Numbered from the stretch's first letter, positions 44,181 to 56,572 are shown. The stretch: DNA of 64,000 nt from Malus domestica (GCF_042453785.1 NC_091664.1:29932501-29996500), one strand, 5' to 3'. Numbers and translations: made by a program. The notes: generated from the letters alone by a model not told the origin.

Positions 44181-45951
44181 CAACAGAATGAGATATGCGC
44201 CCGACATTAACAGATGGTTGTGGACGCCAAGCTGGAGGATTCAATGTAGAAGTTGCTGTTGTAATGTTTGAAGCAATAGATGAATGTGATGTTGGAGATT
44301 CGGTTCCAATCCTAACTCCGCGACGTTGCTGGTCCCATTCTCCATAATACAGAACTTGATCAAATTCAAAAGAAACACGAGTGTATGGAGCAATCTTGTT
44401 TGAAATCTTTCATAGAAAAATTAGTTAAGGAGTGCTTACGTTTTATGCTACAATAAAGGCACAAATTCTGAATTGTGCCCACATATTCTTGTGATGTGTA
44501 AAGAAGTGGAATGATTTATTATTTATTAATATTTAGCGGCCACAATTTCTAAAAATAAATGAAATTTATAATGTATTAATATTCAACTGACATTTCTTTT
44601 CAAATTGTTTCATTTGCCTATCTGAAGTCACACCACACCTTTGTACGGTTGATTAGAGGATGAGCTTATGGACAATTTTTTGTTATGTGTGTCACGAGAA
44701 GGACTCAATACAGTAAAAAAAATAAACACTTATGATAAAGACAAAAATAATATAACCAAGCACAAAAAACCAACCTGGAGGAAGACAAGAATCTAAAAAA
44801 CAATTGAAAAGGCTAAGAATCTAACAAACCTTCATGGCAAATGGAAACGATCCATCGTAAATACAAAACACTGAATAGTAAATAAGCAACTTCGTACCAT
44901 TATTTACCACGATTTAATAGATTTAATTTATAATTTAATATTTCATGTGTGCTAGATGTAAAGAAAAACGAAAACAACACATATGGTTGTGCTTATTATA
45001 AATCAATTTTATAGACACAAAAAGCTTTTCGTGTATGTGTTCCGTCAAAAAGTTTTCAGGTCTATCCCATTCCACTCGGTTCCGTGCCCCTTAATGTTTT
45101 GTGTTTTTTGTTTCTTACATTGGGTACAGTATGTGGTGCCTGTATAGAATGGGCACTGTTCACCCTATTGGTGTTCAAGGAGACACAAAATCCTCATTTG
45201 TGTCCTCAATTTTGTACCCAAAGCCATTTTTTTGTAGTGTAATACTATTGCATGCTGCTGTACTGTAGATATGCAGCTGAATGGCATAGATAAATTAGAA
45301 AAGTGATTAAAATCATATAATTTTATGAAGTAGTAGTGTTTGCAGCTGCCATAAGAGAGATTAGAAGAGGGATTTAGATTGAAGAAGAAGAAAAGTACTG
45401 CAAAAATGGAATTTATTAAGAGAGTAGCAATGTTTGTTTTCAGAAAATTTGCATGGGAGAGGTTTTCAGGCCACACGATTTTCTGGTCAAAGCCTGCATG
45501 CGCAAGAACGTCATTTCTAGGGTTTCAAGTTCGTTTTTTGGTAATCAATTTTTCTTAATATCACAGTAATAATAATATCCATGTTAATTACTTTTTACAT
45601 GGTTAAATACTTGGCTCCTGGCTTGGAAAATTACTGGGTCTCCTGCCATCACCACCACACGATAAAAATCTACGTGATCATCATCAACTAAGGAGTCTAC
45701 TCTCCTAGTCCTACGTCGCATAGAAATTGAACTTCAGAAGGAACTGAATGAGGTTACAAAATAGCACAAGAGTGCATATGTAAGAGAATATGGTTAAGGA
45801 TACAAAATAACGCGCAACGTTTTAAACTCAAGTGATTAAGAACATTAATTTATCCATGCATCCGAGATCCTAAGTTCACTTCCCCCTCATACACGAAACA
45901 TTTTTATGATTCATGTTTTTTATATCCAAGCTCCTTCGGCTAGTTAATTTC
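44181..45951. other. Intergenic DNA, no gene seen
   Basis: AT-rich. The first ~200 bp may be decayed protease sequence. Short frames are without family similarity. Confidence 0.5.
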
Positions 45952-47421
45952 CTACAAGTACAAAATTACAATCAAAATAAAACTGAAAACGTAGTTGAAG
46001 AAATAAGAGAAATGAATAGCAAAAGCACTATTAGGACTAGGACTAGGGCTAGGACTAGTACTGCTAGTTTTTCTGCAGTCAACTGCCTTGAAGGAGACCA
46101 ACATTTTTTCAAGATCAAAACCAATCAAAAAATTTGACTGAGCATAGCTTCCATAGAGACCAACTCCTTCATCTATTGTATCACTTGCGTTAAGCATTCC
46201 AAAGCAGTGTAATTTATCTTGTTTGTTTTGATAGAAAGTTTGTGCCGGTGACAACTGCAATTTAGCACCGCCGTCGAAATGAACCGTCAATAATGGTGCT
46301 TTAAGATTCTCCGTGGTGTTGTAGCAAAGCACAGTTCCAGAATAGTCGTGTACTTCGACTGGTTTTAGCGATGAATTCATCACCTTCTTTACTTGTTCTA
46401 CCAATCTGCCGTAAAAATCTTGTGGCAGCATTGTCACTTGGGTTCCCGAGTCGAGATACATGTTCCCTTTTGAAATCGACCCTGATGAGTTAAATGGCAC
46501 AAACTGTTCTCCGACGCTGAATCCCTCAACGGTGACGAAATATTGGTTTTTGTCTGCTCTAGTGATCAATGCCGTCGAAACCACACCTTCACCCGAAACC
46601 TCACTCCCCTTCCCAAAACTCATGATGCTTGCATCATTGGGATGATCCGGATCGAAGGGTACGAGACAATGTGAGAATTTCTTGCCTCCAACGTGAGGAG
46701 CAAGTTGAGAAATAATAGATAAATTCCCGGCTCCAAGCCCTACTATTCCCATTTCATTTTCGGCGAAAGTTTCCCCGGTGTTGTTGTGCCCACAACCAAT
46801 CACAACGTCTTTGAATGAAACCGGCTTCCCGGAGCTGGATCCAAACGTGATCGTCTCTTTCGACATCACCCCTTGTGTAATGGAATCATCCATGTAAGTG
46901 TAATTGTAGTTGCAAACCTTTTGATCATCATTTGAGCAAGAGGTGTAGCCAGTGTCGTTAGCATAACTACATTCGTGTGCAGTACATGGAAGGGTAGCAT
47001 ACGATGAGGACTTCTTCGGGTCGAACTTGGGATTTTTTTGCTTGTAGCAAGTCGGACACGGCTCACATTGCGTCCACAACAACGTACTTCCTGTATCCGC
47101 CACTGCATAAATCTCATAGGGTGGAGTTCCAAGAGAGAGCTTCATAAGTTGTGCACCCTCACCGCCCTCCTTGTCACGCTTTAGTTCCGATTGTGGGGTG
47201 CTTTCTTCCATAAGACGTCGAGAAATTTTATGATTATGATTGTAAAGCGATGAATTTAGAGAATTTCGGCGAATAAGTTTGACACTAAATCCACCATTAA
47301 CATCAGAATTCCTCGCTTCTATAGCTGAACTATGGCATATGACTAGATAAATGATCAAAATCATAGCCACTACACCATAATTGTGTAAAAGAGAAAGACC
47401 TCTAGTGTCTGCGGATGCCAT
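45952..47421 (-). CDS. CDR1/nepenthesin-like aspartic protease with C-terminal hydrophobic tail
   Basis: A secreted pepsin-family (A1B) protease; the Arabidopsis member CDR1 acts in the apoplast in disease resistance. Single exon, 489 residues. An N-terminal hydrophobic segment (residues 16-33) acts as signal peptide. Catalytic motifs are DTGS (109-112) and DSGT (324-327). There is a Cys-rich nepenthesin-type insert at about 119-171 (CEPCPTCY, CTAHEC, SCSNDDQKVC). The core ends at LVSFKAVDC. After it comes an unusual SPSPSPSP spacer and a hydrophobic C-terminus (FAIHFSYFFNYVFSFILIVI), suggesting a GPI-anchor signal or membrane tail. The start MASADTRG lies just before the hydrophobic segment. 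Typical CDR1-like genes are intronless and about 430-450 residues; the extra length is the tail. Confidence 0.93.
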   Translation of the reverse strand: MASADTRGLSLLHNYGVVAMILIIYLVICHSSAIEARNSDVNGGFSVKLIRRNSLNSSLYNHNHKISRRLMEESTPQSELKRDKEGGEGAQLMKLSLGTPPYEIYAVADTGSTLLWTQCEPCPTCYKQKNPKFDPKKSSSYATLPCTAHECSYANDTGYTSCSNDDQKVCNYNYTYMDDSITQGVMSKETITFGSSSGKPVSFKDVVIGCGHNNTGETFAENEMGIVGLGAGNLSIISQLAPHVGGKKFSHCLVPFDPDHPNDASIMSFGKGSEVSGEGVVSTALITRADKNQYFVTVEGFSVGEQFVPFNSSGSISKGNMYLDSGTQVTMLPQDFYGRLVEQVKKVMNSSLKPVEVHDYSGTVLCYNTTENLKAPLLTVHFDGGAKLQLSPAQTFYQNKQDKLHCFGMLNASDTIDEGVGLYGSYAQSNFLIGFDLEKMLVSFKAVDCRKTSSTSPSPSPSPNSAFAIHFSYFFNYVFSFILIVILYL

Positions 47422-48142
47422 ATATTACATGGAATTTCAGGAAAGGAGATGTAAGAGGAGAAATTAAGTGTATAATTAGTGCTTAAATAAGGTGCTAGGG
47501 TTTATGTTAATGGCTAAAAATTCACTAGTAACACATGGAGTTCCTTTTATTCTAATCTTAGAAAGGGGGTGATAGTTTTTTTTAGAAAATTTGAAAGAGG
47601 CCACATTTTTGTGTGAAAAGCTCCATACCACTTGTTTTTATAGGTTCAGTTGTTGCTGTGGACCCTGGTCAAAGCTTGAACCTCATTTATTGGGTTTTCA
47701 AACTTCTGAATTCTCCAGGTTTCAACAGTTGATGCCATATTTAGAGACACGTTTTTTTTTTTTTTTTAAGTCACGTGATGAGTGTTGTAGAACGATATAC
47801 GTAATTTGTTGGTTATTTCTTAAAAATGTGCTAGGAAAAAAGTCTGGTACAACAAGTATCATAATATAAATTTTTGTTTTCATGTATCTAATCTCTTGTA
47901 TTATGACACGTACTGTATCGAATCTTGTCCCCGACACACTGAAAAATCCTTTTCAAATTTACATTTTCCACTTTGCACCTGAAGGCCCAAAATTGTATTT
48001 GTGCTGTTAATAGCCCAATAACCGGAATGGCTGACTGATTAGTCATAAGTACGGAAATACCCATTGCAACCTCTTGACAGACTTTACTCTTCACAGTTCA
48101 CTGAGCAGCTTCTTCGTGTTCGTTCAACGCTTTGAATCAAAT
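47422..48142. other. Intergenic DNA between the protease and prefoldin genes
   Basis: Divergent promoters are expected here. It has a T-tract at 47752-47768 and no further gene. Confidence 0.5.
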
Positions 48143-49741
48143 ATGCAGCAGGTGAATTCGAACCCTAATATTTTATTCGCATAATTAATTTCTCTGTACT
48201 TATTTACTTCGAACATTTCCCTGCAAAAAGATTTATAATTTATGTTATTTAACTTATGAGTTTTTGGTATTGGGGCAAAAGGGTGGAGGATCTGAGACGG
48301 AGGTGACATGGGAGGACCAGCAGAACATCAACAAATTTGGCAGGTTGAATAACCGGTTTCACGAGCTCGAGGACGAGATCAAATTTGCCAAGGTAAAATC
48401 TTTTGACTTTTTTTTTTCTCTTTATGTTTAAATGGGGTTTTTACTTATTTATTGTAAGTTTTATTTTGGTTTTGAAACTGAATTTCGTTGAATTTCTTGT
48501 GATGGGGTTCGATAATTCGTCCAACCCAAGTTGTAAATTTGCTTTAATTTCATGGGTTTTTGGTTGCTTAGATTTTTTGTTCTTCTTTCTGTTTAAAGAT
48601 CAAGTCTTTTTGTCCCTATACTTGATGTGATTGCAAAAAAATTGGAGAATGCCATGTTCTGTTTTTTGCCTTGAATTTGATAAAGTCAGAATTAAACTTG
48701 TTTTAATGGATTAGTGACAACGGGTTATAGAACTTGTACCATGTTTTGAATTAAAAGTGCGGGAAGTAAGGGGGATTGTAATCTGAAACTGCTGCTATGC
48801 TGAAGACGGATTGACTTGTTCGTTAGTCTTCTAGGTTTTGCGGGATTGTTTCACCAGGTGATTCTCAAACTAGCCCGAAAGCAACGAGTTTTATGTTGTA
48901 TAATTGGCATTGCTTTCAGAAAGTCGCTTTGACAAATGTTGATATCGGAATTGCATTTGATTCTATGGTTTTAGTGGATGGTTTAACATGAAAAACTTGT
49001 TGGCCGGTGTGGAATAGGGTTCCTGATATGTGCCAACTGACTAATCATCAAATTAATCGTGGTCCTCCATGCCGGGATTCTGTGTGATGATAATTTTACA
49101 TGTATCTTTATATCATAGTTTACTTTAGCACAATTGGTTTTCCTTGGGAGTTATATTGTCTCTTCAAGCAGGGATAAAGACCTATACATTTTGAATTTGG
49201 TCTACTTTTTTGGTTTTCCTTGGGAGCCTTATGGTCGATTCTCTAGTCCATTGATTAGTCGGTGATCATTTTGTGGCATAAATGTTCGGATATTGCAATT
49301 TTCCTCTTCGGATATTCCACCTTCAAAAAAGTTAATTCAGTTTCCAATATTGTTTTAACGTGTTAAAGTTACTTAAGAATTATATCAGATTGGTTCTCAA
49401 CTCTCAGTTATGGGTATTACTGTTAACAGTTGAACTTGAACACCACTTGTGCCTTCTTTTGATCCAATGCTGCCATCCAGGAATCAAAGGATAATCTGGA
49501 GGATGCTAGCAACGAGTTGATTCTCACTGATGAGGAGGTGGTCCGGTTCCAGATAGGTGAAGTCTTTGCCCACGTGCCGAAAGAAGAAGTGGAGAGCAGG
49601 ATAGAAGAGATGCAAGAGGCGACGAGCAAAAGTTTAGAGAAACTTGAAGAAGAGAAGGCATCTATTCTTGCACAGATGGCTGAGTTGAAGAAAATTCTGT
49701 ATGGAAAGTTCAAGGACTCCATCAATCTAGAGGAGGATTAA
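48143..49741 (+). CDS. PFD4: Prefoldin subunit 4
   Basis: A beta-type subunit of the hexameric prefoldin co-chaperone that delivers actin and tubulin to the CCT chaperonin. Three exons: 48143-48151 (only MQQ), 48282-48392, 49481-49741, phase 0 at both joins, 126 residues. The first coiled coil covers about residues 15-50 ([20 protein letters not shown]), the hairpin region has [20 protein letters not shown], and the second coiled coil runs to about 118, ending [10 protein letters not shown] as in Arabidopsis. A 9-base first exon is easily missed; the homology [16 protein letters not shown] fixes it. Intron 2 is about 1.1 kb. The length matches the family. Confidence 0.94.
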
Positions 49742-50604
49742 AAGCGTGACTTTGTTTCCGTAGTTCCGTTTCTCGAATGATTCGCTGTTGATATGAATTT
49801 CATTGTTCAATGTTGTTTTTAGAAGGAATTGTTCGCTTGTAGTTTTAATACATGAAGAAACTTGTTCCACTTCTTTATTTCAGAAAGTCGATTCAGATTT
49901 TGCATCCACTTCTTTATTTCAGAAGGTCGATTAAGATTTTTGCAGTAAAACCCTGAAATGCGGCAATTGTGGGTTAAGTTTGTTGGCCAAGATATCGTGC
50001 CTACCTCTCGGATTTTCCTTCACAAAGTGGCCAAGCTCGCGGCAAAGTAGGGAGGTATGTGATAATGTTTGGGTCAACAGACCCCCATGCTCCTTGTGCA
50101 TGTTCTGTGTAATGATAGTCTTTCTTATCCCCCTTAATCTCTTCTTGGTAGTACGAGGAGTGACTCTTTTTGCATTAGATGCGGTGTTGTTTGTACCTCC
50201 TTGTACTACTTCTCTCTAGTTGCTGTTATTTGCTTTTGCCTTGTGGTAGGCTTCTTTGTATCTTTAGCATGTGTCCGGATAATATATTATCTCGTTTGCC
50301 AAAAAAAGAAAAGTGGCCAAGCTTTGACCAGCTTTCGATTCTTACTCAAGGACTTGTAACTCAAATGGTTGAATTTCTAACATGCTTAAATCAAGGGAAA
50401 TTTTATTTAAACTCATGTAACCTATTTCTACACTCAACTTACTCTTTGCACCCATTTGATTTTTAACTAAACTATTAATATCTCTTTAAACCCTAATTTA
50501 CTACCTAATATACCCCCATAAACCCAATTCAATATGTGGATTTATTTTTACACCCATTTGATTTTTAACCCCATAAACCCTAATTTACTACCTAATATAC
50601 TACT
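49742..50604. other. Intergenic DNA downstream of prefoldin
   Basis: No gene. A duplicated segment CACCCATTTGATTTTTAAC ... ACCCTAATTTACTACCTAATA occurs at 50450-50515 and 50552-50600. Confidence 0.55.
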
Positions 50605-50990
50605 ATCTGCAAGTTTGTTTGGTTTTTTGGGGTGCAGTTTTTGTATTAGGACTTTTAGGCAATACTATTTGCACCAATAGCTACATTGATGCCATGATTT
50701 TGGGGTGTAGTTGAGAAGAAAAAAATAATATAAAATCATAAGAAGCAAATGAAATCCAAGATCCTTGCAATATCTGCAAGTCTTTTTGGTTTTTTTTGGG
50801 GTGCAGTCTTTGTATTAGGACTTTTAGGCAATACTATTTGCACCAATAGCTACATTGATGCCATGATTTTGGGGTGTAGTCACACTACACCGATAGAAAA
50901 GAAAAAAAATATATAAAAACAAAAAAGCAAATAGAATCCAAGGTCTTGCAATATCTGCAAGTCTTTTTGGTTTTTTTGGGTGCAGATGAA
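50605..50990. repeat. ~170-180-bp tandem repeat, 2.2 copies
   Basis: Units start ATCTGCAAGT at 50605, 50772 and 50953 and share GGGGTGCAGT, TATTAGGACTTTTAGGCAAT and GATGCCATGATTTTGGGG. No coding potential. Confidence 0.85.
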
Positions 50991-51357
50991 CAGTGGGAGA
51001 TCGACTGCAGCAATTTGCTATTGCAGAAAAATAAACAAACTATGTGGGATTGATTGAAAAAAAAAATTAAAACCAACTCATATTCTAAACTCTAAAAAGT
51101 TGAAATCAAACAAACAAAAAATTCATAAATTGAGTCATATCTTGGTTAGAAGATTTAAAACTTCAAAATCACCATCCATCACTTATTTTTCTCTGAGACC
51201 TATTAGGGGTTTTAGCCGAAATAAACATAGGATAAACAAAGAGTGATCGTAGGGTTTAATTATAGGAGTAATGCTATTCATACCATATTTTTGTGCCATT
51301 TTTTCATACCACCTTAGGTGGTATTTGATGAATATCATTAATCTAATTATAGTGTTT

Positions 51358-51546
51358 TTTTTTTTTGTACGACTAAGTCAAGGGTATCCCAAAGGCTTCC
51401 TAGGCCCAAAGGACTAATCCCTCCGCGCATGTGAAATGCTTCAACTGTGCATTGCAGCACAGTGCCTGCCCACTTTGACAGCTTTGGGGTTCGGCTGGGG
51501 AGCACCCCCAGCTACGCAAGAACCAATAGGTCACTCGACAGTGGTT
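51358..51546 (-). mobile_element. SINE, minus strand, with 14-bp target duplication
   Basis: On the minus strand it begins AACCACTGTCGAGTGACC (A-box-like GAGTGACCTATTGG), has AGCCGAACCCCAAAG (B-box-like) and ends in a poly(A) tract. Flanks TAATTATAGTGTTT (51344-51357) and TAATTATAATGTTT (51547-51560) differ at one base. About 190 bp, typical SINE size. Confidence 0.8.
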
Positions 51547-51560
51547 TAATTATAATGTTT

Positions 51561-52344
51561 GGATTTATTAATAAATTTGAGTTTTATTATTAATTTTATT
51601 TTGTACTTAATAGTAATTATGTAATCGAGTAAAACAGACAATTAACATTTAAAATTTTAAGTTGGGTGTAAAAAGAGGTTACATGGGTTTAATAAAAAAT
51701 TTCTTAAATCAACGATTCAAGCACATAAATAATGTTCCACATATCTTAAACTTTTGAATCAAAATTGTGGCCATTCAAATGGGAGTATGATTATCTTCCC
51801 TCCAAATTTTCCTATCCTTCATTCTCCGCTTATTTGAACGGTCACGATGAAGCCACGTTAACATCTAGTGTTGATTTTTTTACAAAGAGAAAAAGACATT
51901 TGACAACAAACAAAAAAAAAAAAAAAGACAAAGAGGAAAGTGAGTGGAGAAGGAATTTGGAGGGGAGAGAATCCTATTATGTTCAAATGAAGGAATCAAA
52001 ATTAACTTCAGCTTAGCTAAACAAAGAAAGTAGTAAGGTCAAAGAAAAACACAAAGTTAAACATGCGAGAATTCCTAATTAGTGAAACAAAAATGGGAAG
52101 AAAATGATAAATTTTTGGAAATAAATAAGTTTGATTTGGATTTAATCAGAAACAAATCTCAGAGTAATTGTTTGCTGCACGATTATATTAACGTCCATAA
52201 TTAATGGTAATTATTCGATCCCGCCATGAAATTTGCCCGTTACCATTCCTTCATTTTTCTGCATACATTTTCATGAAATATATAAGCATGCTTGATAAAT
52301 GTAGAGGCTCGGGATCACGATAATCCATTCTTTGCTTCTCACGC
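51561..52344. other. Intergenic DNA upstream of the pectinesterase
   Basis: No gene is supported; a lysine-rich frame at 51765-52016 is low complexity. It presumably includes the pectinesterase promoter. Confidence 0.5.
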
Positions 52345-54466
52345 ATGAGTCCATTGACGAAGATGAAGCTTCCCTGCCGTTTCATCTTCTTCACCATTTG
52401 CCTCTGTGCTCTGTCGATGAACACTTGTGCTAGTTCCATTGGCTCCCACTACAAAAACGTGCCTTCACCTGTGCTCGAAAGGTCACTGGACTCAACCATG
52501 GAGCTTGTACAAAATGTGGCCTCTGCCATGTCGAACATCCACATGTATGCTGATCCCGATGTCGATGCCGATGCCCGCGAAGATGATGATCGAAATCTGA
52601 AAATAGCTATTTTACACTGTGGATATGTTCTTGGTTCAACCTATGAAGCCATGAATTGGTCCCTTTCCACAATTCATCAAGGTCTGCATTCTTAACCATC
52701 TCTTAGTTTCTTTCATGAATTAGTGAGTACTTTTCCAAAAACCCAAATTAGAATTCGACACTAAACAAACAATTAATAAATAAATTATACGGGTAATGTT
52801 AGGAAGACTAAAATTTTAAATTAAGTTTACAAAAATGTGTCACTAATAAGAAATAAACACATTAATCAACGGAACTGTATCACACTAAACTTAAACAGAC
52901 AGTAAATCATATATAAACTAGGGTTTATTGCATTTTTTACTCTGATTAGAGAATGCTAATGAGACTCTCTCAAAAGTGGGTCTCACAACAATGGACTCTC
53001 TTTCACCTCTTGTTTTTTACACAATATTTTATAATGTTGACAAAGAAATTAACGTTAAACTAGAAGGAGACATAGAATCTCCTTAGCATTTCTCTTCTGT
53101 TTATTGTTCCTCCGATTATATTTTGACAAAAACTTGTAACGGGTTTTATTCACATTTTGTCTAGAACAATAACTAAACTACTCAAAGTCTCATTGATTTA
53201 CAGATTATAAACAATACAAAGGGAAAGGTGATGTCATTTCCCATGCAAGAACAAGGTTGAATGCAAATCTTGAGAGACAAAAGACATGCGTGGAAGCATT
53301 TGATGGTACCAAATACTCCATGATTACACAGAGCTTCAAGCAAGTTAGGTCATCAACCCAGGATCTGCTCAAAATGTTGCAAGCGAAACCTGGTCGTATT
53401 GAAGCTAAGGCTGGCCTGGAATTCTGGAAAACTCCGAACGTCACCGTTTCTCAAGATGGGAGTGGGAACTTCAGAACAATTACGGAGGCCCTGGCGGTGG
53501 CTCCGAGTCACAACCAGAATTACTTCGTGATTTTTGTTAAGAGAGGAGTGTACAAGGAGAACGTGAACATCGACAGCTCGAAGTGCAATCTGGTCCTAAT
53601 CGGTGAGGGCATGGACGTTACTACAATTTCCGGCAGTCGAAGCTTTCGTAGTGGTTGGGAAACATTTTATTCTGCAACATTTGGTAAGGCACCAGAATGG
53701 ACATATATATGGTTTGAGTTATCTAAAAATTCATATCGAATAACAGGCTGACAAGATAACATGTAACTGTGAACTTTCTATTTCAGCGGTTTCTACAGAT
53801 GGATTCATTGCGATGGACATAGGGTTTGAGAATACAGCCGGACCAGAAAACTATCAGGCAGTTGCGCTTCTATCCGGAGGCGATCGCGCAGTTTTCTACC
53901 GTTGCAAGATCAGCGGATACCAAGACACGTTGCTTGTGCATGCCGGTCGTCAGTTCTTTCGAGAATGCCAAATCAGTGGCAGCCTCGACTTCATCTTTGG
54001 CTACGGCGCTGCTGTTTTCCAAAAGTGTTTGCTCACCGTCAAGAAAACTATACCTGGCGTAATCAACACTGTCACCGCTCATGGTCGCTACGCCCCTAAC
54101 GACCCCACCGGCTTCTCCTTCCAGTTTTGTACCATCTCCGCTGACTCCGACGTAGCCGCCGCGTATTTAGGTCGGCCTTGGGGAAAGTATTCGCGTACAG
54201 TTTTCATGCAGTCGTACATTAGCAATGTTATACAGCCACAGGGTTGGATTGAATGGAAAGGGAAATCTGCACTCAACACTTTGTACTACGGCGAGTACAC
54301 GAATAATGGGCCAGGTGCCAGGCTTTCAAGCCGGGTCAATTGGCCGGGTTACCATGTGATTGAGAACCCGGCCGAGGCTGATGAGTTTACAACAGCCAAG
54401 TTTATTGAGGGGGACTCATGGCTTACATCTACAAATGTTCCATTCATCCGTGGATTGGAGGACTAA
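52345..54466 (+). CDS. Pectin methylesterase with N-terminal inhibitor-like domain (PMEI-PME)
   Basis: De-esterifies homogalacturonan in the cell wall. Three exons: 52345-52681, 53204-53683, 53787-54466 (GT-AG), 498 residues. Signal peptide about residues 1-30 (FIFFTICLCALSMNTCAS). The inhibitor-like domain, about 40-160, has only the second pair of PMEI cysteines (ILHCGYV, KTCVEAF). The catalytic domain, from about 180, has GVYKENV, QAVALLS, GYQDTLL (first Asp), GSLDFIFG (second Asp) and LGRPWG (Arg), so all catalytic residues are present. The usual basic RRLL/RKLL processing site between the domains is not seen; the linker is KMLQAKPGRIEAKAGLEFW. It ends VPFIRGLED. A second in-frame Met at 52363 is possible. 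Confidence 0.92.
52795..52890. repeat. MITE-like fragment in pectinesterase intron 1
   Basis: GTAATGTTAGGAAGACTAAA ... TGTGTCACTAATAAGAAATA resembles 24245-24330 and a common Rosaceae MITE wording. Ends are not resolved. Confidence 0.4.
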
Positions 54467-54815
54467 TTCGGTTATTAAACATAGATAAATGATTTCCATG
54501 CTCTTTTTCTCCTTCTACGTCATGCTTTACTTTTATCTCTTAATTCGTCTCTCATTTATTCAATCCAAAGATTAATAAATAATATGGATGTATAAAATTA
54601 GATGACTTCAATTAATATAGTGTTTATATTCTCTTACTCGATATTTGAGCTTCATATGCTTCGAGTTGTACAATGTTACACCTTTAGTAAGAAAGTTTGA
54701 TTATGTAGCTGGTCACACCATTCAACTTTCTATTAGTATAGTAGAGTGCCCAACCAAGCACTCCATCAAGCTTTTCCTATTGAAGATTTCTCAAACTTTG
54801 CTGCAAGCCAGCATT

Positions 54816-54908
54816 ATTAATACAACCAAGTAAAAAATAAAAATATATTAATACAACCAAGTAAAAAATAAAAATATATTAATACAACCAAGTAAAAAAT
54901 AAAAATAT
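54816..54908. repeat. 31-bp tandem repeat, three copies
   Basis: Unit ATTAATACAACCAAGTAAAA plus AATAAAAATAT starts at 54816, 54847 and 54878 with near identity. Confidence 0.95.
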
Positions 54909-54927
54909 GATATCTCTCTTATTTTTG

Positions 54928-56570
54928 TAACGACCCGTCTCTAAATATTACGGTTTTTATAATTTTATAACGTAAAATTACGAAAATGCCGAGGTAAAAA
55001 AGTTGACTTTTGTTGACCGCATTGTCGTGTCACGTAATATATGTTTTCTTGATGTATCCTTGTAGCACTCGTCGCTACGAGCGTGCGGTGGCACGTGTGG
55101 CGCCGCGTGGGGGAAACCTGAGGCCCCTTCTTAGGGTTTTCGACGTGCCGAATCCAAATCCGTCGTCCGTTTTCCCAAATTCGACCGTTTTGGTAGAGTT
55201 TTACTAAATGGCCTCTATATGTGTTTAGGTGCATCGGTGGGAAGTGACTCCATCCTCGCTAGCTCTAGCGGCTCCCAGGCAACAAAATATATGTGAGTGG
55301 ACCTCTTCTAAACTCGCATGTTTTTATAAAATATTAGGCTTGCATGCATTGAATATGTTTTATATTATATTTTCTGGATTTTTACATTTATGGTTTACGA
55401 GATATTTATGATTTGTCGAATTTACATTTTACTAAAGGTTATGAAATATTGGGATTTTCATATATGAAATTCTATGGATTTACGATTGTGATTTATTTGG
55501 ATTTATGAATATGGGTTATCATGGTTGCGATGAGGCTTTGAGCTGTTGAGCTCTGGATTTGATATGAGTTTTGAGGTATGTTTTTTATACTTATCTAGTG
55601 AGTTATTATACAACACATACATACAACCGGGTATGTAGACGTCTATGGCCATAGGACATAGTTTATGATATTGATGACATGCCCCCAGCTTCACTGGCTA
55701 GTGTTGGTGTGATATGTTATATGTATATGTTTCTTCTCTAGCGTAACTCGGAGGCATACAGCTTCACCTTCGGGTGATGCACCACCCTTCTTCTCTGGCG
55801 TAACCCGGAGTCGTACAGCTTCACCTTCGAATGATGAACCCATTGCATATACATATAATGTTATATCCTCTTCTCCGGCGTAACTCAGAGTCGTACAACT
55901 TCACCTTTAGGTGATGGACCATGGTTTCTTCACTAGCGTAACCTAGTGTCGTATAGCTTCGCCTTTAGTGATGGTTATACCTTCGGGCCACTATGATACC
56001 CCTAGAGAGTACATTATTGATGAGATTTACAGATTTACCTTCGGACGACGATAACACCATTATTGAGCACTGGTTTACATGTATTGTTTTACGAATGCAT
56101 TTCATGGCATGCTAGAGTTTTCAGAAAAACCTATATGTAGTATTATATATACGTTTTCAAAACAAGGGGTTAGTATGTTCAGAAAGAAAATGATTTTCTT
56201 ATCATTAGTATTATTATTATTATAAACTTTGGTTCACTCATCCTTGTGTTTTGCGCCGCTTTAGGAGTTAAATTCAAGACATACGATCCCGGTGTTAGGG
56301 CACTTCTGCTTAGGCATCTTCGAGCCTTCTCTGTATAGGTCCCATTCCTCGATTTGTACATTTCTAAAATAATTCTTTCACATTATTCTTAATTAGTTGT
56401 ATACTCTGAATACGGTTCTGCATTATTATATTTCTTTCTAATCATATGTTTTAATTCGCATGCCTGTTTAAAATGGTTTCGTCATTCTCGAGTATCGGTC
56501 AGCACGTGTCTATCCTGATGTTTGGAGATATCAGGATTGGAACGTGTCGATTTTGATCACGTCCAAGGCG
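54928..56570 (+). mobile_element. LTR-like repeat starting TGTAACGACCCG
   Basis: About 1.6 kb starting TGTAACGACCCGTCTC, an opening used by many plant Ty3/gypsy LTRs. It contains sub-repeats at 55733-55985 and a late TTGGTTCACTCATCCTTGTG motif. It ends near CACGTCCAAGGCG. No polyprotein, second LTR or certain target duplication is visible, so it is probably a solo LTR. An old fossil. Confidence 0.5.
55730..55985. repeat. Four sub-repeats within the LTR-like element
   Basis: TTCTTCTCYRGCGTAACYCGGAG followed by TCGTACAGCTTCACCTTCG-GGTGATG recurs at about 55732, 55789, 55870 and 55925. Spacings are roughly 55-80 bp and imperfect. Confidence 0.8.
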
Positions 56571-56572
56571 AA

